Origin: Streptomyces poriferorum
GTDB taxonomy: Bacteria; Actinomycetota; Actinomycetes; Streptomycetales; Streptomycetaceae
Length of the DNA stretch: 32,746 nt
Direction of reading: 5' to 3'
NCBI RefSeq assembly: GCF_019399235.1
Contig: NZ_JAELVH010000036.1
Location: forward strand, 1-32,746
The position numbers were made by a program, and so were the translations under genes. Below the pieces are notes generated by a model. The model did not search any database. It saw only the letters and a list, made by a program, of their open reading frames with translations, and was not told the DNA's origin. Each line of letters begins with the position of its first letter. Position 1 is the stretch's first letter. Below, piece by piece: positions 16,497-25,092 of this stretch.

Positions 16497-17483
16497 CTAT
16501 AGCTGCTCGTTGAACGCCTCGGCGGGTGTCTTCCAACCGAGGATCATGCGGGGCCGGTTGTTGATCGCCATCGCGACGGCCCTCCAGGTCCGTGCACGAC
16601 CACCGGGAGAGATCGGTGCCCTTGGGAAAGCACTGACGCAGCAGTCCGTTCCTGTTCTCGTTCGTCGGTCGCTGCCAGGGCGAGTGCGGATCGGCGAAGA
16701 ACACCTTCGTCCCAGTATCGAGAGCGAACTGGGCATGGCCGGAGAGTTCCTTCCCACGGTCCCAGGTAAGGGCCTTGCGCAGCTGCTCGGGCAGCCGAGT
16801 CATCGACTTCATGAGCGCCGCGTTCATCGTGATCGCGCCGTACCCCCCGAGCGAAGGGCCGTTCTTCACGGGCGGATTCTCGCCCCAGCCCTCGAGCCGG
16901 GGCAGGTGCGCTCGACCAGAGTGCCGATCGCGGAGCGGCCCGTCCCGATGATCAAATCGCCCTCCCAGTGTCCGGGGACCGCGCGGTCCCCGGCCTCGGC
17001 AGGCCGTTCGCTGAGGACGACGTCCGCGGTGACATGCCCCTGTGGCTTGTTCTGCGACCGTGCACGGGGAGTCCGCAGCGCCCGGCCGGTGCGCAGGCAC
17101 GTGACCAGCTCCCGCGTGAGCGCGCCACGGCCCTCAATGAACAGCGCCTGGTAGATCGCTTCATGGCTGATGCGCATGGACTCATCAACAGGGAAATCGA
17201 CATGGAGCCGGTGTGAGATCTGTTCCGGGGTCCATACCGTCGCCCATCTTCGGTCCTGGCGATGCGGCTTGTTCAGCCCTGTCCATGCTGGCGTCCTGGG
17301 CCCGGTGACGGTCGTGCCGTCGGGTCGACGGACACTGCCGGCGAGTCGATCCTGCACGTACTCACGCAACCGGGCGTTGCCCGCGAGCTTCGCAGTTTTC
17401 GGGCGCCTCGCGGCCTGCCGTGCTTTCCACTGTGCGACCAGAGCCCGGTAAACCGACTTGCTGAAGTTCCCCCCGCGAGCTGA
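16497..17483 (-). pseudogene. IS30-family transposase, N-terminally truncated and frameshifted
   Basis: Reading from 17483 down, the first frame has RALVAQWKARQAARRPKTAK, PEQISHRLHVDFP, HEAIYQALFIEGRGAL and HWEGDLIIGTGRSAIGTLVE, the start of the IS30 catalytic domain. After about 16870 the expected sequence continues in other frames as LTWDRGKELSGHAQF, DPHSPWQRPTNEN and finally NNRPRMILGWKTPAEAFNEQ at the stop at 16497. The N-terminal helix-turn-helix is missing, cut by the IS3 remnant upstream. At least two frameshifts are needed to read the whole protein. The AT-rich dyad around 16459-16496, with TTCAAC and GTTGAA arms, probably marks the 3' end of the element. Confidence 0.8.
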
Positions 17484-17494
17484 ACAGCGGTTGT

Positions 17495-18575
17495 TTACGC
17501 TGCCGGGGCGAGGTTCTGCCTGAGTAGGGATCTCGTTTCGAGCGGGGTGACGTATCCGTAGTCGGGGTGCCGGCGGAGCCGGCTGCGCTTGTACTCGACC
17601 TCGACGTACCGGAAAACGTCGGATCGGGCAGCCTCGCGGGTCTCCCACACGGTCGTCCCGATCTCTGCTCTCAGGAGGGCGAACCAGCTTTCCGCGGCAG
17701 CATTATCGTAACAAGAGCCGACCCGCCCCATCGATTGCCTCATTCGCAACTTGCGTATCTCGGTGCGGAATTCGTCACTCGTGTACCCGCTGCCGCGGTC
17801 CGTATGCATAATGCAATCGTTCTCCAGGCCGCCACGCCCGGCCGACATCCGCAGGGCGGCGACCGGTAGCTCGGCGCGGTGATGGTCGACTATCGCCCAG
17901 TCAACCACCTCCCGCGTCGCGAGATCGATACAGGTCGCCAGATACAACTTCCCTTCCAGTGTGACGAGTTCGGTCATGTCACCGACGAGCCGCATTCCGG
18001 GTCTGGGCGCGGTGAAGTCCCGGCCGACCAGGTCGAGGGCGAACACCGCCCGCTTCGCCTGCCGGGTCAGGCCCCCGCGCCGGCGGCGGGTGATCCCGAC
18101 GATCCGGTGCTTGCGCATCAGCCGCTCGACCTTCTTGGAGTTCACCGCCCGTCCGGCCTGCCGCAGGGCGGCGTGGATCCGCGGGCCCTGTAGGCGCCGC
18201 GAGATCCGGCGTGGAGCACCCGGATCTCGCCTACCAGCACCTCCTCGGCCCTGTCCCGCACCGTCCGGGCCGGCCGTGACGCCCGGTGCGCGTAGTAGGT
18301 GGAGCGGGGCACCCCCAGCACGCGGCACAGGAACGAAACGCTGTGACCTGCGGGATTACCCTCCGACGCCTTCTCCACATCAATGAAGGGACACCGTGCC
18401 GCGGTGTCTACCTCATCTTGTCCTGAGCGAAGAAGCTTTCCCAGAACCTCGATCGTCGCCTCCTGCTCGCGGACCTTCCGCCGCAGCCGGACCAGTTCCT
18501 CACGCTCCGCAGTAGTCAAAGCCCCGGCGGGCCCCTCACCGCGGTCGATCTTCGCCTACTTCACCCACCCGCGCA
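17495..18575 (-). pseudogene. IS3-family transposase (OrfA fragment plus OrfB), broken
   Basis: From about 18575 the frame gives the end of OrfA (AKIDRGEGPAGALTTAEREE, then coiled LRRKVREQEATIEVLGK), with an in-frame TAG just before it. OrfB follows directly (CPFIDVEKASEG, FLCRVLGVPRSTYYAHRAS). Near 18190 the frame shifts, and OrfB continues as GPRIHAALRQAGRAVNSKKV to the TAA at 17495. The integrase core is complete: Asp in MRLVGDMTELVTLEGKLYLA, Asp in MHTDRGSGYTSDEF and Glu in YDNAAAESWFALLRAEI. The OrfA N-terminus is lost where it meets the IS1380 fragment. It has cut off the N-terminus of the IS30 gene downstream. Confidence 0.8.
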
Positions 18576-18993
18576 GTGCGATCAGCAGCACCCCGTCGAG
18601 GTCCACGGTCACCGTCCCGCCCGCATCAGGCGCTTTCCGGTCGGCCAACCGCCAGACCCTGCTGGCGGACGTCGGCCCGTGCGGCCCGGAGCGCGGTCAG
18701 GGCCTTTGGCCCGGCTGCGGCGAGGGCGTGATGAGGCGGGAGACGGTCGGGTCGGAGGCCACCGGCCCGAACACGGCCGGCTCGGCCCGCAGCATTCCCA
18801 CGTCGACCGGGCAGTCCCCGCCCATCGCGACCGCCAGAGCCACATCCAGCAGCCTCTTGCCCGGATCGTGCTCCGCCCGCGCCTTCCTCCACGGCGTCAA
18901 CGCCGCTGATATTGCGGTGTCCAAGCCGGTCTTGCGGACTGCCAAGTCGGTTAACCCGCGCCATCTGGTCCAGGCAGCCCACCTCACACACCG
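18576..18993 (-). pseudogene. IS1380-family transposase, N-terminal fragment
   Basis: The minus-strand frame gives VRKTGLDTAISAALTPWRKA, then KRLLDVALAVAMGGDCPVDV and VASDPTVSRLI. After a frame change comes TVDLDGVLLIA, which contains the first catalytic Asp of IS1380-type DDE transposases. The sequence then runs directly into the IS3 OrfA remnant at about 18575. The remaining two thirds of the protein are absent. The native start is not certain because similarity begins at about 18950 without a clear initiation codon and ribosome site. Confidence 0.7.
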
Positions 18994-19453
18994 TCAGAAA
19001 CAGCGTCGAACGAGCGTCAAGACATTTGCCGATCCCGTCTCCGACGGAGTTGCGCAGAGCGTGCTGAACTCACGCTCACGCTGCGAAACCGCAGGTGAGC
19101 CACGTGGCGGCAACCTACAACACGCTCCACGCGGCGAACTTCGGAAAACAGGTCGAGCAGCACCGTCCCCACCTGAGAGACCCAAGAAAACTGCAGGTCA
19201 GAGCCCCTTTGTGGCAGGCTCCAGAATAGCCACGCACTCAACATGCGACGTCACAAGAAACAGGTCCACACAAAACATGTGGAAGAAAATCGCAGGTCAG
19301 CGGCGTGCTGATGGCGAAACGGACACAAGATCAATGTGCACTACGTGCGCTATGGGCGCTACGTGCGACCTCTGACGCACGCCCGAAGGGCACCTGAGGC
19401 ATCGCGCAGCCGAGGATCGCGCAGTTTGGCATTCCAAATGCCCTTCTTGCGTC
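18994..19453. other. Non-coding stretch with repeats between IS1380 fragment and antitoxin relic
   Basis: No convincing gene is present. It is less GC-rich than its surroundings and contains two near-identical 18-nt direct repeats, a TCCACA/TGTGGA dyad at 19265-19283 and a composite inverted repeat at its right end. The left part is probably the upstream end region of the IS1380 element. Confidence 0.5.
19184..19300 (+). repeat. Pair of 18-nt direct repeats
   Basis: Copies at 19184-19201 and 19283-19300 share AAGAAAA then GCAGGTCAG and differ only by a CT/TC swap in the middle. The dyad TCCACA-N7-TGTGGA overlaps the start of the second copy. They may be old insertion-sequence ends, because the IS1380 fragment lies next to them. 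Confidence 0.5.
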
Positions 19454-19454
19454 A
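19373..19454. repeat. Composite inverted repeat overlapping the antitoxin start
   Basis: Outer arms TGACGCA (19373-19379) and TGCGTCA (19448-19454) are perfect complements. Inner arms AAGGGCA (19386-19392) and TGCCCTT (19439-19445) are perfect too. Between them lie two direct copies of ATCGCGCAG (19401-19409 and 19416-19424). The right outer arm runs into the ATG at 19454. It could be an autoregulatory operator or a small miniature element. Confidence 0.5.
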
Positions 19455-19744
19455 TGGCTGGCTACGACACCGACTACCCGCCCAGTGGCGGCTCCAGTAG
19501 CGGTGGTTCCGTCCTTCTGACTGCTGGCATCGCTGCGAGCGATCCGTGAGCGGGTCGGCAAGCGTGGCGTTTCCGCGCAGCGGCAGATCGAGCGCGACAA
19601 CCTGGACGAGCTGACCGCCGGCTTCGACAAAACAAACGGCCCCGCCGATCCCGCGCGGCGGCCGCCAAGCGGGCCTGGCTCCCCGGTGGTACTCCATCCG
19701 ATGCCGGCGCGGCCGCCGAGCGGCGCGCTTGCTGTCCGATCTGA
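19454..19744 (+). pseudogene. VapB-like (type II) antitoxin, decayed
   Basis: An ATG at 19454 begins MAGYDTDYPPSGG, but this frame stops early. The recognisable antitoxin segment is in another frame from about 19521: LLASLRAIRERVGKRGVSA, RQIERDNLDELTAGFDKTNG and PADP. These phrases match the C-terminal half of ribbon-helix-helix antitoxins common in streptomycetes. A stretch between GVSA and RQIERD seems deleted, and after PADP the frame shifts again to AAKRAWL and ends at 19742-19744. No toxin gene follows on this strand. A PIN-domain toxin relic is found at 31440-31867 on the opposite strand. The assignment rests on remembered family motifs and is moderately secure. Confidence 0.55.
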
Positions 19745-19791
19745 AGTCCACCGGGCTGCACGCGGTCATCGATGCCGGGTGGCTCGGATGG

Positions 19792-21189
19792 TCAGCGGGC
19801 GTGAAGGAAATAGCGGTCCGCATCAGTGAGGGCCTGCCCCAGCAGATCGACGATGTCGTCGAGTTCTTCGCGGGTGGAAATCAGGGGTGGTGCGATCTGC
19901 ACGACCGGGTCGCCGCGGTCGTCCGCGCGTGCCAGGAGTCCGAGGCCGCGCATGCGTGCGGGAAGGAACTGCTTGACGAGTTCGTCCTGGCGCTCAGGGG
20001 TGAAGCGTCGGCCGTCCGCTCCGGCGACGAGTTCGAGGGCCCAGAAGAAGCCGTCGCCGCGTACGTCGCCCACGATGCTCAGATCGGTCAGTTCGGCGAG
20101 CCGTTTGTGGAGGTGACCGGTCAGGCCGCGGACGTTGTCCAGGACGCCGTCTCGTTCGAAGATGTCGAGGTTGGTCAGGGCGGTGGCGGCGGCGACCGGA
20201 TGCCCGGCGAAGGTCAGCCCGTGCAGAAGGGTCACGCCGTCGTTGAAGAAGGGCGCGGAGACTTTGTCGGACACCAGGACGGCGCCGAGCGTGGCGTAGG
20301 ACGAAGTGAGGCCCTTGGCTGTGGTGATCATGTCGGGGATCGCGCCGTACTTGGTCACGGCGAAGTATTCGCCGATGCGGCCGAAACCGGTGATGACCTC
20401 GTCGGCGACCAGTAGGAAGCCGTACTGGTCCGCCATCGCCCGTAGCCCCGCCCAGTAGCCCGCCGGAGGCGTGAGGCAGCCTCCGGAGTTCTGCACGGGT
20501 TCGGCGATGAGCATGGCCACGCTCTCCGGGCCGGCCTCCAGCACCGCTGCTTCGGTTTCGGCCAGCAGCCGCCGGGTGAAGGCGTCCTCGTCGGTGTCGG
20601 TGGTGCGGTAGCGGTTGGTGTTGGGTGCGTGGGTGACCTCGAAGGCTGGTGCGCCGAAGGGTTCCTTGAGCGCCGGGATTCCCGTGAGCGCGAGGGCACC
20701 CATGGTCAGGCCGTGGTAGGCGGTGTGGCGGGCGATGGCTTTGGTGCGCTGAGGCTGGCCTTGCGCGACGTGGTACATCCGGGCGAGCTTCCACGCGGAC
20801 TCAACGGACTCCGAGCCGCCGGAGGTGAAGAACACGCGGTTGATGCCGTCGGGTGCCAGAGAGGCGAGTCGCTCCGCCAGCTCGATTGCGGCGGGGTGCG
20901 CGGTGTTCCACAGGGTGCTGAACGGCAGGCGGTTGAGTTGCTGTTCGGCCGTCTTGGCGAACTCGGGGCCGTAGGAGTAGCCGAGCTGTGCGCAGAACAG
21001 GGCGGACAGGCCGTCGATATAGCGAGTACCGGTCGAGTCGTAGACGTAGACGCCTGCGGCCCGGTCGGGCAGGAACATTCCCTGGCCGCCTCGCAGGCTC
21101 GCGTGTTGGCCGAAGTGCAGGAGCAGGTGTTTGCCCGCTGCTTCGCGCAGCTGGTCGGCCTGGTGTGTGTTGGCGGGGTGGTCGAGCAT
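19792..21189 (-). CDS. Class III PLP-dependent aminotransferase
   Basis: 465 aa from the ATG at 21189, which has a GGAG site 8-11 nt upstream. A longer open frame to 21543 lacks similarity. The enzyme moves an amino group from an omega-amine or omega-amino acid to a keto acid such as pyruvate. Visible landmarks are the phosphate-binding TSGGSES (122-128), the aromatic-His segment AYHGLTMG (158-164), the cofactor Asp263 in VADEVITGFGR and the Schiff-base Lys292 in TTAKGLTSSYATLG. Length and motifs fit the beta-alanine/omega-amino acid:pyruvate group. The substrate cannot be read from the sequence. It is the last gene of the transporter operon, 230 bp after the amidohydrolase gene. A reasonable role is transamination of the product released by that hydrolase. 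Confidence 0.9.
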   Translation of the reverse strand: MLDHPANTHQADQLREAAGKHLLLHFGQHASLRGGQGMFLPDRAAGVYVYDSTGTRYIDGLSALFCAQLGYSYGPEFAKTAEQQLNRLPFSTLWNTAHPAAIELAERLASLAPDGINRVFFTSGGSESVESAWKLARMYHVAQGQPQRTKAIARHTAYHGLTMGALALTGIPALKEPFGAPAFEVTHAPNTNRYRTTDTDEDAFTRRLLAETEAAVLEAGPESVAMLIAEPVQNSGGCLTPPAGYWAGLRAMADQYGFLLVADEVITGFGRIGEYFAVTKYGAIPDMITTAKGLTSSYATLGAVLVSDKVSAPFFNDGVTLLHGLTFAGHPVAAATALTNLDIFERDGVLDNVRGLTGHLHKRLAELTDLSIVGDVRGDGFFWALELVAGADGRRFTPERQDELVKQFLPARMRGLGLLARADDRGDPVVQIAPPLISTREELDDIVDLLGQALTDADRYFLHAR

Positions 21190-21419
21190 GGCGTTCTCCG
21201 GGGAGATCGGCGGGCACATGAGGGACAGACAGAAGGCCCGGCTGGGCGAGTGGGCGGACCAGGCGCAATGGGCGGCCACATCGTGAGCAGCTGCCGGCCG
21301 CTGGAGCAGTATCTGAGCGCGGCTCCAAGAGGGCTCGGCGGCAGAAACTCGGCGCCCGCTGTGGAGCCAGGGCGTCAGGCGCCGGGCAGCCGGTCGCGGC
21401 TGCGGGACCGCTGGGCTTC

Positions 21420-22325
21420 TCAGGCTCCTGGCGATCCGGCCCGGGAGGGATATAGCGGGCCGAGGCCGGTCATGATCTTGCCCTTGTCGTAGCCCTCGGT
21501 GGCGGGCGGGAAGGGGGGCGGGGCGTCGCGCAGTTGTTTCCACAGGGGGTTCAGGCCGAGGGTGCCGCGTTCACGGGTGGTGGCCACGAGGTCGAGGTCG
21601 AGGTGGAAGGTGAGGAACTCCTCGCCTGCGCCGCCCTGGGCCAGTACGCGGCCTTCGGGGTCGGTGGCGATGCTGCGGCCGGTGCCGAAAAGGCCGCCGA
21701 TGTTCGGGTTGAGGACGTACACCTGGTTGGTGATGGCGTTGGCTCGGGCGAGGACCAGTTCCTGTTCACGGTCGGAGGTGCGGGTGTAGGTGGGCTGGAT
21801 GATGACTTCGGCGCCCATCCAGGCGAGGGTGCGGGAGATCTCCGGTACCCAGCCGTCGTAGCAGATCGCCAGGCCGAAGCGGCCCACTTGGGGGATGTCG
21901 AAGGTGACGTAGGTGTCGCCGGGCACGGAGGTCTCGTACGGCATCCAGGGGAAGATCTTGCGGTACGAGGCCACCACTTCGCCCTGCGGGGAGATGGCGA
22001 CGGCCGTGTTGTGGACACCCTTGGCCGATCGCTCCGGGATGCTGCCGGGGACGATCCACAGCCCCGTGTCGGCCGCGAGCCGACATACCGCGTCGGTGAT
22101 GGGGCCCGGGATCGGTTCGGCGAGGCCGTCGAGGTAGCCGGCCGGGTGGCGGGCGTCGAAGCTGCCGAAGGCACTCAGGTACAGCTCGGGGAAGACGACC
22201 AGGTCGATGGACGGGGAGAGGGCTTTGAGGGAGCGCACCTCGCGGCTGAACTTCGCGAATGTCGCTTGGGGGTCACCGGTTACGGGTGCGACCTGGGCGA
22301 GGGCGACGCCGAGGATTCGGCTCAC
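21420..22325 (-). CDS. Nitrilase-superfamily carbon-nitrogen hydrolase
   Basis: 301 aa, GTG start at 22325 overlapping the upstream ATPase stop codon as GTGA. The family hydrolyses amide, carbamoyl or nitrile C-N bonds through a Glu-Lys-Cys triad. Here Glu47 is in VVFPELYLSAFG, Lys123 in YRKIFPWMPYE and Cys155 in LAICYDGWVPE. Length is normal for the family and no signal peptide is seen, so it is cytoplasmic. The motif around the cysteine fits aliphatic amidase, formamidase or beta-ureidopropionase-like branches better than true nitrilases, but the substrate is not decided. Position between a peptide-type importer and an omega-aminotransferase suggests it cleaves the imported compound to release an amino compound. 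Confidence 0.9.
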   Translation of the reverse strand: MSRILGVALAQVAPVTGDPQATFAKFSREVRSLKALSPSIDLVVFPELYLSAFGSFDARHPAGYLDGLAEPIPGPITDAVCRLAADTGLWIVPGSIPERSAKGVHNTAVAISPQGEVVASYRKIFPWMPYETSVPGDTYVTFDIPQVGRFGLAICYDGWVPEISRTLAWMGAEVIIQPTYTRTSDREQELVLARANAITNQVYVLNPNIGGLFGTGRSIATDPEGRVLAQGGAGEEFLTFHLDLDLVATTRERGTLGLNPLWKQLRDAPPPFPPATEGYDKGKIMTGLGPLYPSRAGSPGA

Positions 22326-23116
22326 TGGAGGGCTCCTTGTGCGGTGGCGGCTGCGGGTGTGCTCGGCGGGGTGTCGTCCGGTGGGTGGAGCCCGGGGACG
22401 GCGTCGAGCAGCCTGTGGGTGTAGGGGTGCTGGGGGGAGTCCAGGACCTGGGCGGTGGGCCCGGTCTCGACGAGTTCGCCGTGCAGCATGACGCTGACCC
22501 GGTCCGCGATGTGCCGGACCACGCCAAGGTCGTGGGTGATGAGGAGGAAGGCGAGGTCGCTGTGCTCGCGCAGGTCGAGCAGCAGGTTGAGGATCTGGGC
22601 CTGGACGGAGACGTCGAGGGCGGAGGTGGGTTCGTCAAGCACCAGCAGCGAGGGCCCGACGGCGAGGGCGCGGGCGATGGCGACGCGCTGGCACTGGCCG
22701 CCGGAGAGCTGGTGGGGGTAGCGGGTGAGGACGGTCGCGGGCAGGCCGACGCGCGCCAGTTCCGCGGTGGCGTCGGTGACGGGGCGGCCGGCCTCGCGCA
22801 GTGGTTCGGCGATGAGTTGCCGGACGGTCATCCGGGGGTTGAGGGCGGCGTAGGGGTTCTGGAAGACGATCTGTACCTGATGGCGCAGCTGCCGCAGCTC
22901 CTTGCGGCGCAGGCCGGTGAGCGGGCGGCCCGCGATGTGGACGGTGCCGGAGGTGGGCGGGATCAGGCCCAGCACGCAGCGCGCGAGGGTGGTCTTGCCC
23001 GAGCCCGACTCGCCTACCAGCGCGTGTACTTCTCCTGCGGTGATGTTGAGGTCGACGCCGGCGACGGCGGTGTGCGAGCCGAAGGTCTTGACGAGCTGTT
23101 GTACGTCGAGGATCAC
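22322..23116 (-). CDS. ABC transporter ATP-binding protein, DppF/OppF type
   Basis: 264 aa, GTG start at 23116 with GGGAG upstream, overlapping the preceding gene as GTGA. An upstream in-frame start would add 27 residues inside the neighbouring gene and is unlikely. It powers the importer. It has Walker [11 protein letters not shown]-loop [14 protein letters not shown], signature [15 protein letters not shown] (Cys where Arg is usual), Walker [13 protein letters not shown] and H-loop LITHDLGVV. The C-terminal [13 protein letters not shown] is the oligopeptide-transporter tail. It should pair with the ATPase half of the fused protein encoded just upstream. Confidence 0.92.
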   Translation of the reverse strand: MILDVQQLVKTFGSHTAVAGVDLNITAGEVHALVGESGSGKTTLARCVLGLIPPTSGTVHIAGRPLTGLRRKELRQLRHQVQIVFQNPYAALNPRMTVRQLIAEPLREAGRPVTDATAELARVGLPATVLTRYPHQLSGGQCQRVAIARALAVGPSLLVLDEPTSALDVSVQAQILNLLLDLREHSDLAFLLITHDLGVVRHIADRVSVMLHGELVETGPTAQVLDSPQHPYTHRLLDAVPGLHPPDDTPPSTPAAATAQGALQ

Positions 23117-25092
23117 GCGAGGACTCCCTTCGGCTGGGTGAGGTGGCAGGCGCTGGCCCTCGCTCCGGCGGCGTGCAGAGGCGGCGGAGTGGCGCATGCC
23201 TCGGAGGTGTGGGCACAGCGGTCGGCGAAGGGGCAGCCGGTGAGCAGGTCGGGGCGGTCAGGCACGCTGCCGGGGATGGCGGGCAGCGCTTTGCCGGGGG
23301 CGGCCCGGTCGGGGAGGGCAGCGAGCAGGGCGCGGGTGTAGGGGTGATCCGGGGTGTCCAGTACATCGGCCACCGGTCCTGATTCGACGACCTGACCGGC
23401 GTACAGCACGTACATCCGGGTGCACAGTTCGCGGACCTCGCCCAGATTGTGGGTGATGTACAGGACTCCGAAGCCGTGCTCGGCCTGCAGACGGCGCAGC
23501 AGGGAGCGGAACTCCTTGGCCACAGTGACGTCCAGGGCGGTGGTCGGTTCGTCGGCGATGAGCAGATCGGGTCGGCACAGCAGAGCGGCGGCGATCATGA
23601 CGCGCTGCAGCATGCCGCCGGAGAGCTGGTGCGGGTAGGAACGTGTGACGCGCTCGGCGTCAAGGCCCACTTCCGTCAGTGCGGTGCTCACCTGCTCGGC
23701 CGCTTCGGTCCGGGTGCCGCCCTGGTGGAGGCGTACCAGGCGGTCGAGTTGGCGGCCGAGCGGTGTGACGGGGTCGAAGGAGGCGGCGGGGTTCTGGAAG
23801 ACCATGGCCACCTTCCGGCCGCGGATCGTGTGGAAGCCCGCGGCCTGCAGGTCCCGGCCCTGGAGCCGGATGGAGCCGGAGGTTTCGGCTCCGGCGGGGA
23901 GCATGCCGAGGACACTGAGGGCGGTCAGGGACTTGCTGCAGCCGCTCTCGCCGACCACCCCCACGACCTCGCCCGCGCGCACGCGGAGGGAGACGTCGCG
24001 TACGAGGGCGGCGTCGCCGATGGTGACGCGCAGCCGGGTGATCTCCAGCAGGGGTGCAGCCCGGTCGCCTGCGGGCTCCTTGCCAAGGACGGGCACAGTC
24101 TCGTCCTCAGAGGCGGGCAGGGGGCTCGCCGCTTCGGTGTCCTGCCCCTCCGGCCGGCGCCGCAACAGAGCGGCGGCCTGTCCGGCCAAGGTGTGCAGGC
24201 CGCGTCGTGCGGCGGCGGAGCGGCCTGCTTCCGTGCGCGGGTCGAACACGTCGCGCAGAGCGTCCCCGAGGAGGTTGAAGGCCAGCACGGTGAGGAGGAT
24301 CGCCAGGCCCGGGAAGAGCGCCGCCCACCAATGGGTCTGGAGGTCGCCGCGGGCCTCGGCCACCATCAGGCCCCAGTCCGCTGACGGCGGGCGGGTGCCC
24401 AGGCCGAGGAAGGCCAGTGATCCGGCGGCCAGGATCACCGTGCCGATGTCGACGGTGGCCTGGACCAGGATCGGTGAGACGGTGTTGCGCAGAATATGCC
24501 GGACCATGACGACTCGGTCCTTGAGCCCCAGGGCGCGCGCTCCTTCGACGAATGGCCGCTCACGCATGGATGCGGTGAGGCTCTGGACCAGCCGGGTGTA
24601 CCAGGGCCACCAGGCGATGGCCAGCGCGAGGGCGGCGTGCTCCAGGCCGGGGCCGAGAGTTGCCACGATCGCCATGGCGAGCAGCAGGGGCGGAAAGGCC
24701 AGGAACGTGTCGCACAGCCGCATGATCGCCTCGCTCACGCGCCCGCCGCGGAAGCCTGCGATCAGCCCCAGCGGTACGCCCACCAGCACGGCGAGCCCGA
24801 CCACGAGGAGCGGTACGGTCAGTGCCGGCCGGGCACCGTAGATGACGCGGCTGAGCACGTCGCGGCCGAGATTGTCGGTGCCGAGCAGGTGGCCGCCGTC
24901 GGGTGGCAGGTGGCGGGCGGCGACCTCGGCCGCTCCGGCGCCCTGATCTGGGTGCGGGGCGAGCCAGGGGCTGAGCAGGGCGGCGGCTACCAGGGCCGCG
25001 AGCAGCACCAGGCCGAGGACGGCGAGCGGGTCGCGGAGCATGGCGGTGAAGCGGGCGCTGCGCGGTGGGATGGTCTGCGGGCTGTGGCTCAT
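23113..25092 (-). CDS. Fused DppC-type permease and DppD-type ATPase
   Basis: 659 aa, ATG at 25092 overlapping the previous stop as ATGA. Residues 1-290 are a peptide-type ABC permease: an N-terminal membrane helix, GTDNLGRDVLSRVIYGAR, further helices and the cytoplasmic loop EGARALGLKDRVVMVRHI. A linker of about 60 residues leads to an ATPase domain from about 350. That half has signature LSGGMLQRV, Walker B LLIADEPTTALD, H-loop YITHNLGEV and the HPYTRALLAALP oligopeptide tail with a Cys-rich end (GCPFADRCAHTSEAC). Its Walker A is unusual: Gly381-Glu-Ser-Gly-Cys-Ser386-Lys387-Ser, with Ser instead of the invariant second-last Gly. Fusions of these subunits occur in actinobacteria. The substitution may weaken ATP hydrolysis at this site. 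Confidence 0.9.
   Translation of the reverse strand: MSHSPQTIPPRSARFTAMLRDPLAVLGLVLLAALVAAALLSPWLAPHPDQGAGAAEVAARHLPPDGGHLLGTDNLGRDVLSRVIYGARPALTVPLLVVGLAVLVGVPLGLIAGFRGGRVSEAIMRLCDTFLAFPPLLLAMAIVATLGPGLEHAALALAIAWWPWYTRLVQSLTASMRERPFVEGARALGLKDRVVMVRHILRNTVSPILVQATVDIGTVILAAGSLAFLGLGTRPPSADWGLMVAEARGDLQTHWWAALFPGLAILLTVLAFNLLGDALRDVFDPRTEAGRSAAARRGLHTLAGQAAALLRRRPEGQDTEAASPLPASEDETVPVLGKEPAGDRAAPLLEITRLRVTIGDAALVRDVSLRVRAGEVVGVVGESGCSKSLTALSVLGMLPAGAETSGSIRLQGRDLQAAGFHTIRGRKVAMVFQNPAASFDPVTPLGRQLDRLVRLHQGGTRTEAAEQVSTALTEVGLDAERVTRSYPHQLSGGMLQRVMIAAALLCRPDLLIADEPTTALDVTVAKEFRSLLRRLQAEHGFGVLYITHNLGEVRELCTRMYVLYAGQVVESGPVADVLDTPDHPYTRALLAALPDRAAPGKALPAIPGSVPDRPDLLTGCPFADRCAHTSEACATPPPLHAAGARASACHLTQPKGVLA

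Noticed and set aside
21190..21543. 118-residue N-terminal extension of the aminotransferase
   Set aside because: Basic, Pro-rich and unlike the family; it overlaps the hydrolase gene, and the ATG at 21189 has a good ribosome site.
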